DNA of 64,000 nt from positions 16,168,001-16,232,000 of the forward strand of contig JARZZO010000011.1 of NCBI GenBank assembly GCA_030544215.1. The letters run 5' to 3'. Made by a program: the position numbers and the translations under genes. The notes under the pieces are model-generated. The model saw only the letters and a list, made by a program, of their open reading frames with translations. It searched no databases and was not told the DNA's origin. The stretch is from Zantedeschia hybrid cultivar. Lineage: Eukaryota > Streptophyta > Magnoliopsida > Alismatales > Araceae. Below are positions 10,967-22,468 of this stretch, piece by piece (position 1 is the first letter of the stretch; each line of letters opens with the position of its first letter).

Positions 10967-11206
10967 ATATTAGATGTCCAGTTTCTAATATCCTATGACT
11001 GGAAACATTTAGAAATTATGGTCAGTAGTATTAGTCTCATTATCACAATTTCATTGTGATTTAATATTCCCTTCATAATTCTATAGACTTCATTATACTC
11101 AGTTAACTAATCACTAATCGTTATAATGAATTAATTGTCATATATTTGTGAAGTAGAATATCCATAGATGTTTTCTGATTGACTTTAATGACACTTATAT
11201 CTAACA
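10967..11206 (-). mobile_element. Truncated 3' LTR of the decayed copia element, preceded by a polypurine tract
   Basis: Read on the minus strand, the LTR begins TGTTAGATATAAG at 11206, directly after a purine-rich tract (AAGTGAGAGA). It remains alignable with solo LTR A through the motif GTCATAGGATATT...TGGACAT...AATATC, then stops near 10967 where unrelated sequence begins. This is the start of the 3' LTR of the copia body lying at 11207-15000. Confidence 0.65.
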
Positions 11207-12003
11207 ATCTCTCACTTGAACTAAAGTCAATCACATTCCTGTTTGATCATCATTGAACCTAGGCAATGCTCAAGTATAACCTGAGATAATAGCTTAGTCG
11301 ATAGATCTGCTATGATATCTCCTCTAGAACTAATATCTCTGATCATGTGAAAGTGTCTCATAATGTTCTCCAACTTTTGATAAAAACGCGACTCTTTCAC
11401 TTAATCCATTCTCTCATTGTTGTCACACAACAATGGGACGAAACCATAAGTTTATTGAATTACTTTTAATTCAAAGATGATCTCCTTCATTTATACTGTT
11501 CCTTCAAAAGTGTACACTCGTCTCTATCGTCAAATTTATAATGGTTTTCTACCTGAAACTCTTCCAGTCCACTGCAGCTCCATATTATGTTAGATTTGAA
11601 GCATGAATCAGTGTGACATCATAGATTCAAATCACTTTCTCTATATACCAGGAACACAGTCTCCCTAGTATTAGTCTGATACTCTACCAGGTCTCATATT
11701 GGGTCATCCTGTCTTAATCTATCATTATATATCTATATTCCCAATACAAAGGATGCTCCTACTAGTCTTCTTGTACACACGCTGATCGTGTAAACTCATA
11801 GGATTTGATCACTTGGTCAAATCCTTTGTTTCAACTTAAGGATATTTTTAATTTACTCAACTACAGCAACTGTTGAGAGGGATTCGTCATGGTCAACAAT
11901 TTGACTTTAACTATTACCCTTGGTTATTCCTTGCCGTACGAGTCAAATAGTTCATTACCACATGTCTTCCATTTGAAGATCTAGTTGCAGCTGATGGGTA
12001 CAT
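11207..12003 (-). pseudogene. Ty1/copia pol remnant: RNase H region
   Basis: Minus-strand translation at about 11230-11390 gives FYQKLENIMRHFHMIRDI and then GDIIADLSTKLLS, matching the end of copia RNase H (H-x-RYHFIRD...NIADPLTKPL). Upstream sequence toward 12003 is too decayed to assign residue by residue. Stops interrupt all frames. The body is cut at 11999-12003 by solo LTR B and resumes at 13549. Confidence 0.65.
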
Positions 12004-13548
12004 TGTTAGTTTTAGGTGGCCTACAAGCCAATCTGACTATGTAAATCTCGTTCGTTTTTTAGTAAAATGGCATAATATTCATTATGTGTAAATCGCATTA
12101 ATTCTCGTTTCATAATGAAGTCCGTGAATATGTGTTATAGTGATCAGATTATGATGAGATCATACTAATGAGACTGGTCACTTAAACACACATATTCTTA
12201 ATTGTTCCTAGTCGGAGGATATCCGAGAAGGACATCGGATATCCGGTTAGACTAGTACAAATTACTTCTGCTCATACGATGAGGGTGACTGATCTCATAA
12301 GTCACTTGTGTGGAGACACTAAGGCGAATCTGTAGGTGCTCATTGGAGAATGAGTTCACTGAACTGATCCGACTGAATCGCTGGATGGTATTGTACCTCA
12401 CTGTCAACCAGCTTGATTCTATTGTCGCAGTTGCGTGGATGGTCCTCGAACCTGAGACACCAAGGACACCTTGGCGGTGGACTTCTGTGCTTTGACCTTG
12501 GTTTACGAATCTCTAGCGACGGGATTCTAATACGCCAAGGATTGGGTACAGCGGAATACCGTCGAAGGGAATTGTGTGTCAATAAGGAATCATTCGCTCT
12601 CGGTACTTAGAGAGAGAATGCTCTAAGAAGGATGCGCGAAAGTCCCTGGCCAGGGCGGACGATAATATCGGGAAAGGAGTTTTCCGATATTCATCAGCGG
12701 CATCCAATCCAAGTGAGTCGACCGGTTAGGGTTTGACAGCTCGCCATACCCTGAGTTGACTCGAGAGCATTGTACGAATGAAGGATTATATCCACGCGGT
12801 AACTGTCGGCGGAAAGGTTCCAAGAGTGGGTTACTTAACCCCAAATACCTTCCGGGTTCACTCGGTGTTGCTTGGCACCCAACGTGATCGGAGGCCCGGT
12901 CGAATTCGATGTGCGACATCAATTCGATTGATTAATAAAGGGTTATTAATTAATTAATAAAGCCAGTGAGGAGTCACTGGGCTTGTTGGGCCATTAACTG
13001 GACTGGTACTTGGGCCTAGAGGGTCACACGCAAATGATTCTCAAGGCGATAGATAAATAAGTGGGTTTTATATAAATCGGGGGTTTTTATGAAAAACCGC
13101 ACGGTTAGTATAAAACATAACGAACGGGCTGAGCAGGCTAAGCTGCTGCTAACCCTAGCCGCCCCTCCTCAGTTTCTCTCTCTCTCTGGCGTCCAGACAG
13201 ATCCAGATCTGCTCCGCCGCTTCTCCGAATCCTGTTCGACGGGAAATCGTCCGCGCGTTGCGGCGATCGTTGCGGCGACCAGCGGAGGTTTCGTGGGCTG
13301 CGAAGAACGAGGAACGCGAGGGTATCCGTCGCGGGGAGGATCGCGTGGACTTCGCTAGAGGCCGGGCGCTTGCGCGGCTTGCGGTGTCGCACCGACGGAA
13401 CCGAACGGTTGCAGATTCGAATCTGCACAAGGTGAGAACTTCGATTATCCGATAATCGATTTTAGATTTTTCGAAACGGGAAAACAGATCGCTGTAAATT
13501 TTATTTTCCACTGCGTGAGCGATCCGGAGAAACCCGAGAAACCCAACA
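12004..13548 (+). mobile_element. Ty1/copia-type solo LTR (copy B), nested in the copia body, target duplication TACAT
   Basis: A 1545-bp segment starts TGTTAGTTTTAGGTGGCC and ends CCCAACA. It is flanked by TACAT at 11999-12003 and 13549-13553. It is a diverged relative of copy A in the opposite orientation, sharing the TGTTAG...GGTGGCCT start, the GAGAATGAGTTCACTGAAC block and GGGCCTAGAGGGTCACAC. The 13140-13430 part is GC-rich, like a transcribed leader. Open frames of 60-140 codons inside it on both strands have no recognisable product. Confidence 0.88.
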
Positions 13549-15000
13549 TACATTACCCCAAGTAAGTTCATCTAGTTCTGAACTTGATTGGCATGGACGG
13601 ACTGGATATCAAAATATCTTGTCACTCTCGAAGTCAGATCTACTAAAAGCCTCATCATAGATCTTTGGATCATCATCCACCTCTTAGAGTTTCTCTCCTT
13701 ATGCAATTTTCTAAATGTCAAACATATTCATTTGGTTGTTAGGAGAACTCTAAAAGACCTATATCATTTTTAATTGTGTGTGATAATAGGTTCTATTCAA
13801 AGGGGATCATCTCATAATCCAGTGTTGATTTGTGTATTGACAACATCTAAAAATAGTTATGTCCCTATAATCTTAGTGGCCTTGTGGATAACACAACAAA
13901 CTACTAAATTATGATTCAAGCATTACCATGGTTATGTTACAACAGTAGAGTAAGATGCCACCTTTGTAGATATCACAACAAAATAACACCTTTTTCTACT
14001 CTGTGGTGAGGCATCAACATGCCGTAGTTTTAGTCTTTGAAAATAGAATAACAGGACTTATGGTCACTACAACAAGCTTGCATAGTCTAAAATCAAATTC
14101 TATCCAACTCTCACTATTTTCTCCAAGGACACATTTCTCTTTATGGAAGATAGTTTTCTTAGGGATGAAAACTCTTTTATCGCTCAGTTGATAGAAATAA
14201 TATCCATACACCTTTAGATATATATCACAAATCTATACTTACTTGTCCATAATTTCAACTTCTTTGGATCATGCCTCATCACATGGGCTGGACATTGCCT
14301 GACTTTAACATACTTAAAGTCTGGCTTCTTTCGATTCTATATCTCATATGGATAGATATACATTTATTAATCGGAACCTTATATGAAGGATATGCATCTT
14401 ATGCCAGACAAACTTATCATATATTGCACTATATCTAATATGGTGTAATTCTTCTTCTAATACATCATACAACTGTGGTGTATTAATAGAAGTCAATTGA
14501 GAAAATATACCATTATCTTAGAAGAATCGCGTGAATCCTGTACTCAAGTATTCAACTTCTCAATCATATCGAAGAGTTTTAATACTCTTTCCAATATGTT
14601 ACTCCATTTGAATTTCAAATTCCTTAATATTCTCAAGTATTTTCGATTTGTACTTCAACAAGCATATATAGCCGAATTTCCAGAAAAGTCATCATCAAGG
14701 AATAAAAAATATGAGTTAACTATCTAAACCGTAAGTGGATATTGGGAAACGTAAATCAACATGTACAAGTTCTAATAAATCTTTGATTTTGTCTTCATAT
14801 CTCATAAATAGAGAATTGGTCAACTTTCCCATGAGATATGATTCACTTGTTGCATATGTTCATAATCATATAGATCAAAGTATCCATCTTATACAACTTT
14901 TGAACTTCGTCCTGGTCTATATGACGATAGTCTAGATTCACACTGTTCTTTTTTTTTTGTTCAGGACACTTGTGAATATTCATCACATGATATGTCACGT
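13549..15000 (-). pseudogene. Ty1/copia pol remnant: integrase to RT linker region
   Basis: On the minus strand, 14200-14340 reads RKPDFKYVKVRQCPAHV...KKLKLWTSKYRFV, matching the copia integrase C-terminal core (LRVFGCPAHV...KLDPKTSKYIFVGY). Then 14014-14211 reads YYFYQLSDKRVFIPKKTIF, matching the following linker (YRFYNP...VFVSRNVVF). Together with the RNase H piece and PPT/LTR at lower coordinates, these are in the correct copia order (IN, RT, RH, LTR), supporting one decayed minus-strand element from about 15000 to 10967. Upstream limits are unclear. Confidence 0.65.
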
Positions 15001-15439
15001 CGAGAATCTATTGACTAATATACGAGGCATACTGCTTACGGAGTCTAAGCCCTCAACTGAGGTGCTCACACAAGTCAACTCCCTACTGCCCTTGGTCAAT
15101 TAAATCATGAGAGCTGGGTTTGGACATTTAACTTCATCATATGGTTAAACTAGGTCTTGACCTGACCCCATATGGCTAAAAGGAAATCCTATCCCTTCCC
15201 CAAGGGATACATCAATATGGGCATCTATGCTAGTGAAGTGGCCATTCTAGTATAACATAGGAATGTAGTTCATACCCATCAATCCTTATAGAAGGAAAAG
15301 ATAACAAAGCAAAGACATTAATTTTCCATAGGAATCACACTCGATTATCCATAATCGAATCATTAAAAATCATTAGACATAAGTTTAGAGTCAATGACAA
15401 AGCTTGGGGTCAAAACCTCTCATTCCTCCTCTTGAAATC

Positions 15440-15622
15440 ACAATTTTAGCCCAAACGGTCGATCAAACTGAATAAACGGTCGACTATTTGGCCAAACAGA
15501 AGCCAAACATATCAATATGCTAGAACGGTCGACCGAACTCATTGAAACGATCGACCGTTTGGCTAACCGAAATTCAAACTATTAACTGATAGAAAAACGG
15601 ATGGAAGACAAGATGCCGGTGT

Positions 15623-15665
<43 letters not shown>
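15440..15665. repeat. AACGGTCGAC motif cluster and (AG)n microsatellite
   Basis: Between 15450 and 15575 the motif AACGGTCGA(C) or its reverse complement occurs about five times, mixed with GGCCAAAC/GTTTGGC blocks, giving small inverted repeats. An AG dinucleotide run of roughly 37 bp follows at about 15628-15664. Confidence 0.7.
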
Positions 15666-15666
<1 letters not shown>

Positions 15667-17400
15667 CACCTGTGTGCTGGTTCAAAACTTGGAAGCGGTG
15701 AGTTGTACGACAAGCTTAACACGGGAACCTCAAATGATCCTTTGATTTTAATCCGACGGTGAAACATTGTAGTGCAGTTGAACCACACAAGAAGGCTAAA
15801 CTGCATAACAACATTATAATTAACTTTATATGTTCAAAAAAAAATGGTAGACATATTGTTCTAATTCTAATTTCTGCATGAAGAGGTTTATATAGAGGGC
15901 CATAAAATCTAAAAGAACAGTCGAAGTCGAGTGCTCCTTGCAGGAAGTAGCTATTTCTCAAAAGTCGCTACTTGGTAAATTAACAAATCTTAGTATATAA
16001 TCTATACCTTTTATGTAATGTATTAATATTAGGTCTCTTTCATAGTGAGGAGAGGGAATTTCACCTTTTTCACCATAAGAAGTGTCCTTCCTCACACCTG
16101 CTATATTTGGGTATACAGATAATATATCTGAGAAAGTCACTCTTGTATGAGATTTCTTGTGGATTTTGAACTTGACTCTTTTATGTTAGATTTTCCATTT
16201 ATTCATTCTTTTGAAGAAGCAATAGGTCATGTCCCTCTCTCCTATCTTCCACTTCCCCGCTTCCGCAAGACCGAATAGGTGGCGAATGTGTGTCAAAGGA
16301 GGGTGGACATTAGAATTGGAGGAGAAAGGGTAATTCAAGGTAAAGGTAGAGGGGAGGGTTTGGGTTTGGCAACAAGAGGAAGGGGAAACATAAAAGTGAG
16401 GAATGAGACTTGTTTGTCTATCCACATAGAAGAATAAAAGAACAATACATATTTGACATCTTGGAAAGGGCATCAAATATCCACTCCCTAAAATAAGTAC
16501 TTGCTCCTGTTATGTATATGCTTGATGTAGGTGCTACCCCATGTGAGACACTGTAGCCAAGTGTCAAGCACTAAATAGTACCTGCTAGGCTATAAGACGG
16601 GTAAATATAACATGTTTCTATGCAGTAAGACCATTCTTCATTATAATCACTATCACTATAGACATCTTATCCAGAGCATTTAGAGAAAAATAATAAAGTA
16701 AAAAGAAAAATACAAATGTGATGATGCAGAGAGAAGAAATTATCGGCCCTATACACTAAGGTAGTGAGGACCTTGAGGTGGCAAACCTCTTCAAAAGTTG
16801 CTAAACTTATGGGAAATCCCATTTGTCAGGGACCAAGAAGACTCATATTTTATTATATCATTAGAAGAAAATTCAATGGATTTTCAAAACGGAGAAAATC
16901 TTCTCTGCTAGAAACAAAACAAGGTATTGCAAAGATTCTGATGCAATCTAAAAGGCAACATTCAATAATGCCACAAAAATTACCAAATTCTGGATAAAAT
17001 CTTAAGTTAGTATGTGATCAAGAAATATATTATAAACTACATTATTTTTAAAATTTTAAAATAATATAATAGTCCGGCGAAAGTGGTGAATAACATGTTC
17101 CAAAATTTTATAGCATTATGTCATTTTGAAAAATAGCAGGGATTATTACGTTGAGCAAACTTCCACAAGTTTTATATCAAAGGATAAATTCCTGGTCTGA
17201 CAAGCTAATTTGCAGCCCCAATTTCCTCATTCAGAAACAATAAAACTCCTATATCATTACTGCAAAATTTTTACAGTATGAAAGTGTGCAAAATCTAACA
17301 CAACAAACATATAGGGGAACTAGCAGCAAATATACATTAATGCAAAGAATAATCACAAAGTATTCCTATTTACATGCAATCCCTATTTTTCGGGCATCCC
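15666..17400. other. Intergenic AT-rich sequence
   Basis: No supported gene. Short open frames are isolated, without motifs or splice-compatible partners. No clear transposon ends were seen. Confidence 0.5.
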
Positions 17401-17446
17401 AGGGCTAGATCCGTCCCCTGTTCAAACAAATTACCGTCCACTTACA

Positions 17447-17799
17447 CACCGCATCCGTTGGATCCGCCCCTTTTGCGGCTCCACAATGGATCCGGATTCC
17501 CCACATTTGAAATTCAAATTTAATGGAGATATAGCCGTTGGACATATTAGATCCCGGTGCCACAATGCAATGCGCCGGATCGTCGCATAGTGACGTGAGG
17601 TTGTCCATTGGTCCGGCATATTGCGCCGAGGAACAGGAATCTAGCCTCTGTGCCATCCTTTCTTTCCCGAGAGCGCCCGCAACCAACGGCTATATTTCAA
17701 AAGCATAAGAACAAAAACTTCCCCCTCCCGTCCCACCATTGCGACATTCGCAGGTTCGCATCTTCCTCACTGTAAAGAGAGATAGAGAGCGAGGCGAAG
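17447..17799 (+). promoter_or_regulatory. CDKB2 promoter and 5'UTR with M-phase (MSA) elements
   Basis: Three CCAACGG cores lie within 350 bp of the CDKB2 start codon: 17455-17461 (minus orientation), 17532-17542 (minus; TCCAACGGCTA, a full match to the MSA consensus YCYAACGGYYA) and 17682-17692 (plus; ACCAACGGCTA, one mismatch). MSA elements bind three-repeat MYB factors and drive G2/M transcription of B-type CDKs and cyclins. TTTCCCGA at 17663-17670 is an imperfect E2F-like site. CTATATTT at 17690-17697 may serve as TATA box, about 100 bp before the ATG. Confidence 0.65.
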
Positions 17800-20095
17800 A
17801 TGGGAGGAGGAGGAGGGGAGAGGGCCATGGACCTGTACGAGAAGCTGGAGAAGGTGGGGGAGGGGACGTACGGGAAGGTGTACAGGGCGAGGGAGAAGGC
17901 CACCGGGAAGATCGTGGCGCTCAAGAAGACCCGCCTGCCCGAGGACGACGAGGGGGTGCCGCCCACCACCCTCCGTGAGGTCTCCCTCCTCCGCATGCTC
18001 TCCATCGACCCCCACGTCGTCAGGTCTCCTACCCACAAACCCCATGTTCTTTTTATTCTCTTCTGGGTAGTCGAGATTTTCTTGATGTTGGATGCTGGGT
18101 TTCGATCTTGGGTTTTAGCCTGGTCTTCTTGGATAAACCTTGTTCTTGTTGTTCTTCTTAATAGTATCATCTGTTAGGGTCATCCCAGCCTCGTGTTGTT
18201 CTTTTTATGATCTTAAAGAGGTCCCAGCTTTTGGACCCTTCCTGTGACCTTTCTTTAGTTTATGGGAATATCCCTGAAGAGTCCTTTAGAAAACGTTGCT
18301 TTCTATTTTTATTTGCTAATTGCTATCTTTCTGTCTTGACTTATTGAGGAGTTTTGATGGCTACACAGGCCACCCCACAAGTGATTCGTGTTTATTTTCT
18401 TGTTCTATTATTTGTTTTGGCAAATGAAGAGAAACCTTTATCCCTTTTTGGTGGTTTCCTTGGCTAATTTTATGTGCTTTCATGATCATGCGTGTCTTAT
18501 TATTCATCTTTTGCTGAAATTTGGCTTGTTTTAAGCATTGTTCTCTATGTTACCCTAGTGTTTTCTGTTCTTTACGATCTCCATTCCCTTGCTAACTGAT
18601 AGGTTGTCCATTCTTCTCTTTCTCTATTATCTCAATGGGTTCTCATTGGTTTCTTTCCATGTGCTTGCAGACTGCTTGATCTGAAACAGGGCAAGAACAA
18701 AAATGGACAGACCATTTTATACTTGGTCTTTGAGTACATGGACACTGATCTGAAGAAATATCTCAGAAGCTTTCGCCAGAAAGGGAACATGATTCCATCC
18801 AAAACTGTGAAGGTGGGATTGGGCACCCTTTATAGGGCAGCATATATGTTTTCCTTTTTTCCCACTGAACCCATTCTCTTTGCCAGTGGACCAATCCTCC
18901 CATTGATGTTTCTCCTCTAATCTTGAGTTGATAATTGTTTATGCAGACACTGATGTATCAACTCTGCAAGGGTGTTGCTTTCTGCCATGGCCGTGGGGTA
19001 CTGCACAGGTATATCTGTGTTCCATGGTTAATTAGTGCAATACATATGTCAAAAGGATTATTAAACTAGCGTATATTAATTTAACTTCCTATGCTACGTA
19101 CATTTGCAGAGATTTGAAGCCCCACAATCTGTTGATGGACATGAACACTATGATGCTTAAAATAGCAGACCTTGGTCTTAGCCGAGCATTTACGATTCCT
19201 CTTAAGAAGTATACTCATGAGGTACATACACTATGATGCTTAAGGCATGATATGATGTTTAACCAGTCTTAAGAGAAAAGATAACCTTAGCTGTGATCTA
19301 ATATTCCTGACTGTGTCTATTGCCGTTCTTAGATTCTGACTCTGTGGTATAGAGCTCCTGAAGTGCTTCTTGGATCAACTCACTATTCAACTCCAGTTGA
19401 TATGTGGTCTGTTGGTTGCATATTTGGTACGGAGTTGTGCTTTTTGAGTCATTATACAATGCAGATCCTCGATGAAACTTAATTTAAACACTTTCTGGAT
19501 TGCAGCTGAACTTGTTACAACACAAGCACTCTTGCCTGGGGATTCTGAACTGCAGCAACTCCTCCACATTTTCAGGTTTTTGTCATGGAGTTGCCTTGTT
19601 ACCTTGTTTTATTTATTTATTAGCTTCCAGGTGTCAGAGTTGATGAGATTCTTCTGGGTTTCTTGATGATGCAGGCTACTGGGCACACCAAATGAGCAAG
19701 TTTGGCCAGGTGTAAGTAGACTAGCTAATTGGCACGAGTACCCTCAATGGAGCCCAAAAAGTTTGTCATCAGCTGTGCCCAATTTGGAGGCCAGTGGCCT
19801 AGATCTGCTCTCTGTAAGTATGAAACTGCAATTACTTCAGATTCCTTTTGGAAAAGAAATGAAAAAAACATAGGGCATTCGAGAATTCTCATATAACATA
19901 AAGCAGTAAAAAAATAACCAGTAACCCCGGATGGAAGTTAGGAAGAACAGTATATTGTGATGCCATTATTAACTCTGGATTCTCTATATTTCTTTGTTGC
20001 AGAGGATGCTGCAATACGACCCTTCAAAGAGGATTTCTGCCAAGAAAGCTATGGAGCATCCTTATTTCGATGATTTAGATAAAACTTCCCTTTGA
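17800..20095 (+). CDS. CDKB2: Cyclin-dependent kinase B2 (plant-specific mitotic CDK)
   Basis: Plant-specific Ser/Thr kinase that acts with mitotic cyclins at the G2/M transition. Eight coding exons were inferred from GT-AG borders and frame continuity: 17800-18023, 18671-18812, 18947-19008, 19110-19221, 19333-19426, 19506-19575, 19675-19813 and 20003-20095. They total 936 nt, 311 residues, normal for the family. Visible features: GEGTYG loop at 20-25 with the inhibitory Thr/Tyr pair, catalytic Lys42, the cyclin-binding helix PPTTLRE at 54-60 (diagnostic of the B2 class; B1 has PPTALRE), HRDLKPHN around 142-149, DLGLSRAF, the T-loop Thr in KKYTHE, and WYRAPE. All catalytic residues are present. 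A second in-frame Met at residue 10 (17827) could be the actual start, as the first nine residues are Gly-rich and unconserved. The promoter carries MSA elements, consistent with G2/M expression. Confidence 0.96.
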
Positions 20096-20237
20096 AGACC
20101 TTTCTCCTAAGAGGGAGTTTTGCCAGGGGCAGCTTATTTGCCACTGGGCACACATGTACACACTGGAAGGTCTGTCTTGGGGATGGCATGAAACTATATC
20201 TGTTGTACTTGCTTTCCTCAAGCATTAATTACAAAGG

Positions 20238-20340
20238 TTCACCATCGACTAGATTGAACTAATTACATTGTTTCACCATCGACTAGATTGAACTAATTAC
20301 ATTGTTTCACCATCGACAAGCATGAACTAATTAGTTGGAA
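20238..20340. repeat. 34-bp tandem repeat in the CDKB2 3' flank
   Basis: TTCACCATCGACTAGATTG and its following 15 bp are repeated with a 34-bp period at 20238, 20272 and 20306. The third copy diverges after CATCGAC. It begins about 140 bp after the stop codon, so it probably lies in the 3'UTR. Confidence 0.85.
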
Positions 20341-21329
20341 TGAAGGCCATGGTGATCTGTCTTGCACGAATGTAATGTCATGGGATTGATAGAAAAGCAA
20401 TCCATGTTGTTGTCCAAGGTTTCCAATTGATCTGAAAAATGATTTTTTTTTTTTTTTTCTCTTTGAAGGGATTTCTGCATGCATGTATTTGCACGTCTTG
20501 CAGGTACTTTTTATGGATGATATTGCATATTTATGATTACAGTAAACAGTATATGAAGGGCCGGTACATCTGAAATTCTTGATCAATGCATCGGCGCTAA
20601 CAACGAAAGCTTTTGAAAGGTTCCTGTCCGAAGGAACCGGTGCAACAACCTAGATTGATTGAAAGGTTCCTTGTCCGAATTAAACTTGTTTCCTGAGGAC
20701 AGTTTTTATACACAGTGAAAACTAATAGCATCAAGTACATCAAGCTTGAAAAAAGCCAAGCGAGCACAAGTCAGAGAAAAGGTACAGGCACTGTTTAAAT
20801 TCTATGTAAAACGTTAAGCATGGAAAATAACTATAGTCCAAAGAGGTGATTATTACAAGAGATGATTAACCATTCCTGCTGTACTTTTATATACACTTTA
20901 TATTGTTATGTTTGTTCACACAATAAATATATATTATTTTGGTTATATTCCTTTAGTCTCAGTAGTGTCAAAATGGGAGCAAATATCATCGTTGAGAACA
21001 TAATTGACGTGTAAAATATAGGGGTTTAGGTAGAAGAGAATATGGAAGATTCTAAGGGTATATTATGTGCCATTATTTTAATTATTTGAGGAGGTGATTA
21101 GTCCTTTCGCTCTCTCCATTCATCTGAGCTTATGATAACTGTAGAGAAGGTATAAACGAACATGTGACAATATAATGTACGCGATATAAGAAAGAGTTTT
21201 AGGGGTATAAATAAGTATTCTTAATAAAAAATCACACGGATAGAAAAGTAAATATTTGCCAATGTTTCCAGAATTGACCATTTTTTTAAAACTGGCTGTA
21301 AACTTGGCGTTAGCAGGAGAAGATTGTTC
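20341..21329. other. Intergenic sequence downstream of CDKB2
   Basis: Likely end of the CDKB2 3'UTR, then AT-rich sequence. A T13 run lies near 20446. No gene was recognised. Confidence 0.5.
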
Positions 21330-22400
21330 TTAAAAATCGCCAATTCGTAGGTTAGGTAGGTGCATGAGCCGAGTGAACATTCTAGTCACCAAGGTCAAGT
21401 AATTAAAAATCGCCAATTCGTAGGTTAGGTGCATGAGCCGAGTGAACATTCTAGTCACCAAGGTCAAGTAATTAACTTAGGGTTGCTTTCACATAAAATG
21501 GGCTATAAAAAACTTTTTCCGAAAAATATATCACTAGTTATTCGTAAAACTCAAGTCAATGGAAAACTTAATTCGTTGACTCATCTTTTTCTTAATTTTG
21601 GCACCTATATATAATATAAGATAAGGAAGACTGAAACCCTTTTTCAAAAGAACTAAAAATATTTTCACATAAAATGGGCTATAAAAAACTTTTTCCGAAA
21701 AATATATCACTAGTTATTCGTAAAACTCAAGTCAATGGAAAACTTAATTCGTTGACTCATCTTTTTCTTAATTTTGGCATCTATATAATATAAGATAAGG
21801 AAGACTGAAACCCTTTATCAAAAGAACTAAAAATATTTTTATGAGCCGAGTGAACATGTCACCAAGGTCAAGTAATTAACTTAGGGTTGCTTTCACATAA
21901 AATGGGCTACAAAAAACTTTTTCCGAAAAATATATCACTAGTTATTCGTAAAACTCAAGTCAATGAAAAACTTAATTCGTTGACTCATCTTTTTCTTAAT
22001 TTTGGCATCTATATAAATTAAGATAAGGAAGACTGAAACCCTTTTTCAAAAGAACTAAAAATATTTTTATGAGTATCAAATGATAAATTTTGTTTTTATT
22101 TTTCTTGTAAATATATTTTCTTAAAAATCATTTATGTCTAATTATATTTTATGTGTAACCAAATAGATAAGGTGGGAGAAATATCGAGCTAACGCTCGTC
22201 AGCAAGCAGTCTGGACCCCTTTTTCAAAAGAACTAAAAATATTTTTATGAGTATCAAATGATAAATTTTGTTTTTATTTTTCTTGTAAATATATTTTCTT
22301 AAAAATCATTTATGTCTAATTATATTTTATGTGTAACCAAATGGATAAGGTGGGAGAAATATCGAGCTAACACTCGTCAGCAAGCAGTCTGGACCAATCA
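21330..22400. repeat. Overlapping local duplications related to the 52-kb MITE
   Basis: Blocks of 70-190 bp are repeated several times: ATGAGCCGAGTGAACAT...CAAGTAATTAACTTAGG near 21363, 21432 and 21841; a TTTCACATAAAATGGGCTA...GTTGACTCATC block near 21488, 21664 and 21890; and a CCCTTTTTCAAAAGAACTAAAAATATTTT block ending in ATCGAGCTAAC near 22030 and 22216. The block content (ACTCAAGTCAAT...AACTTAATTCGTT) is homologous to MITE-A at 51999-52300. This looks like a MITE broken up by unequal duplication. Confidence 0.75.
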
Positions 22401-22468
22401 CAAGGTAACCCCACAATTCACCTAATTTCAGCTAATTGTTCAGACTTCAGCGGCAATAAAAGTCAGAC

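Noticed and set aside
13089..13571. Arg-rich frames at 13.1-13.6 kb
   Set aside because: Within the GC-rich leader part of copia solo LTR B.
15450..15575. AACGG motifs as distal MSA elements of CDKB2
   Set aside because: Flanking bases do not fit YCYAACGGYYA and the distance is over 2 kb; the proximal sites suffice.
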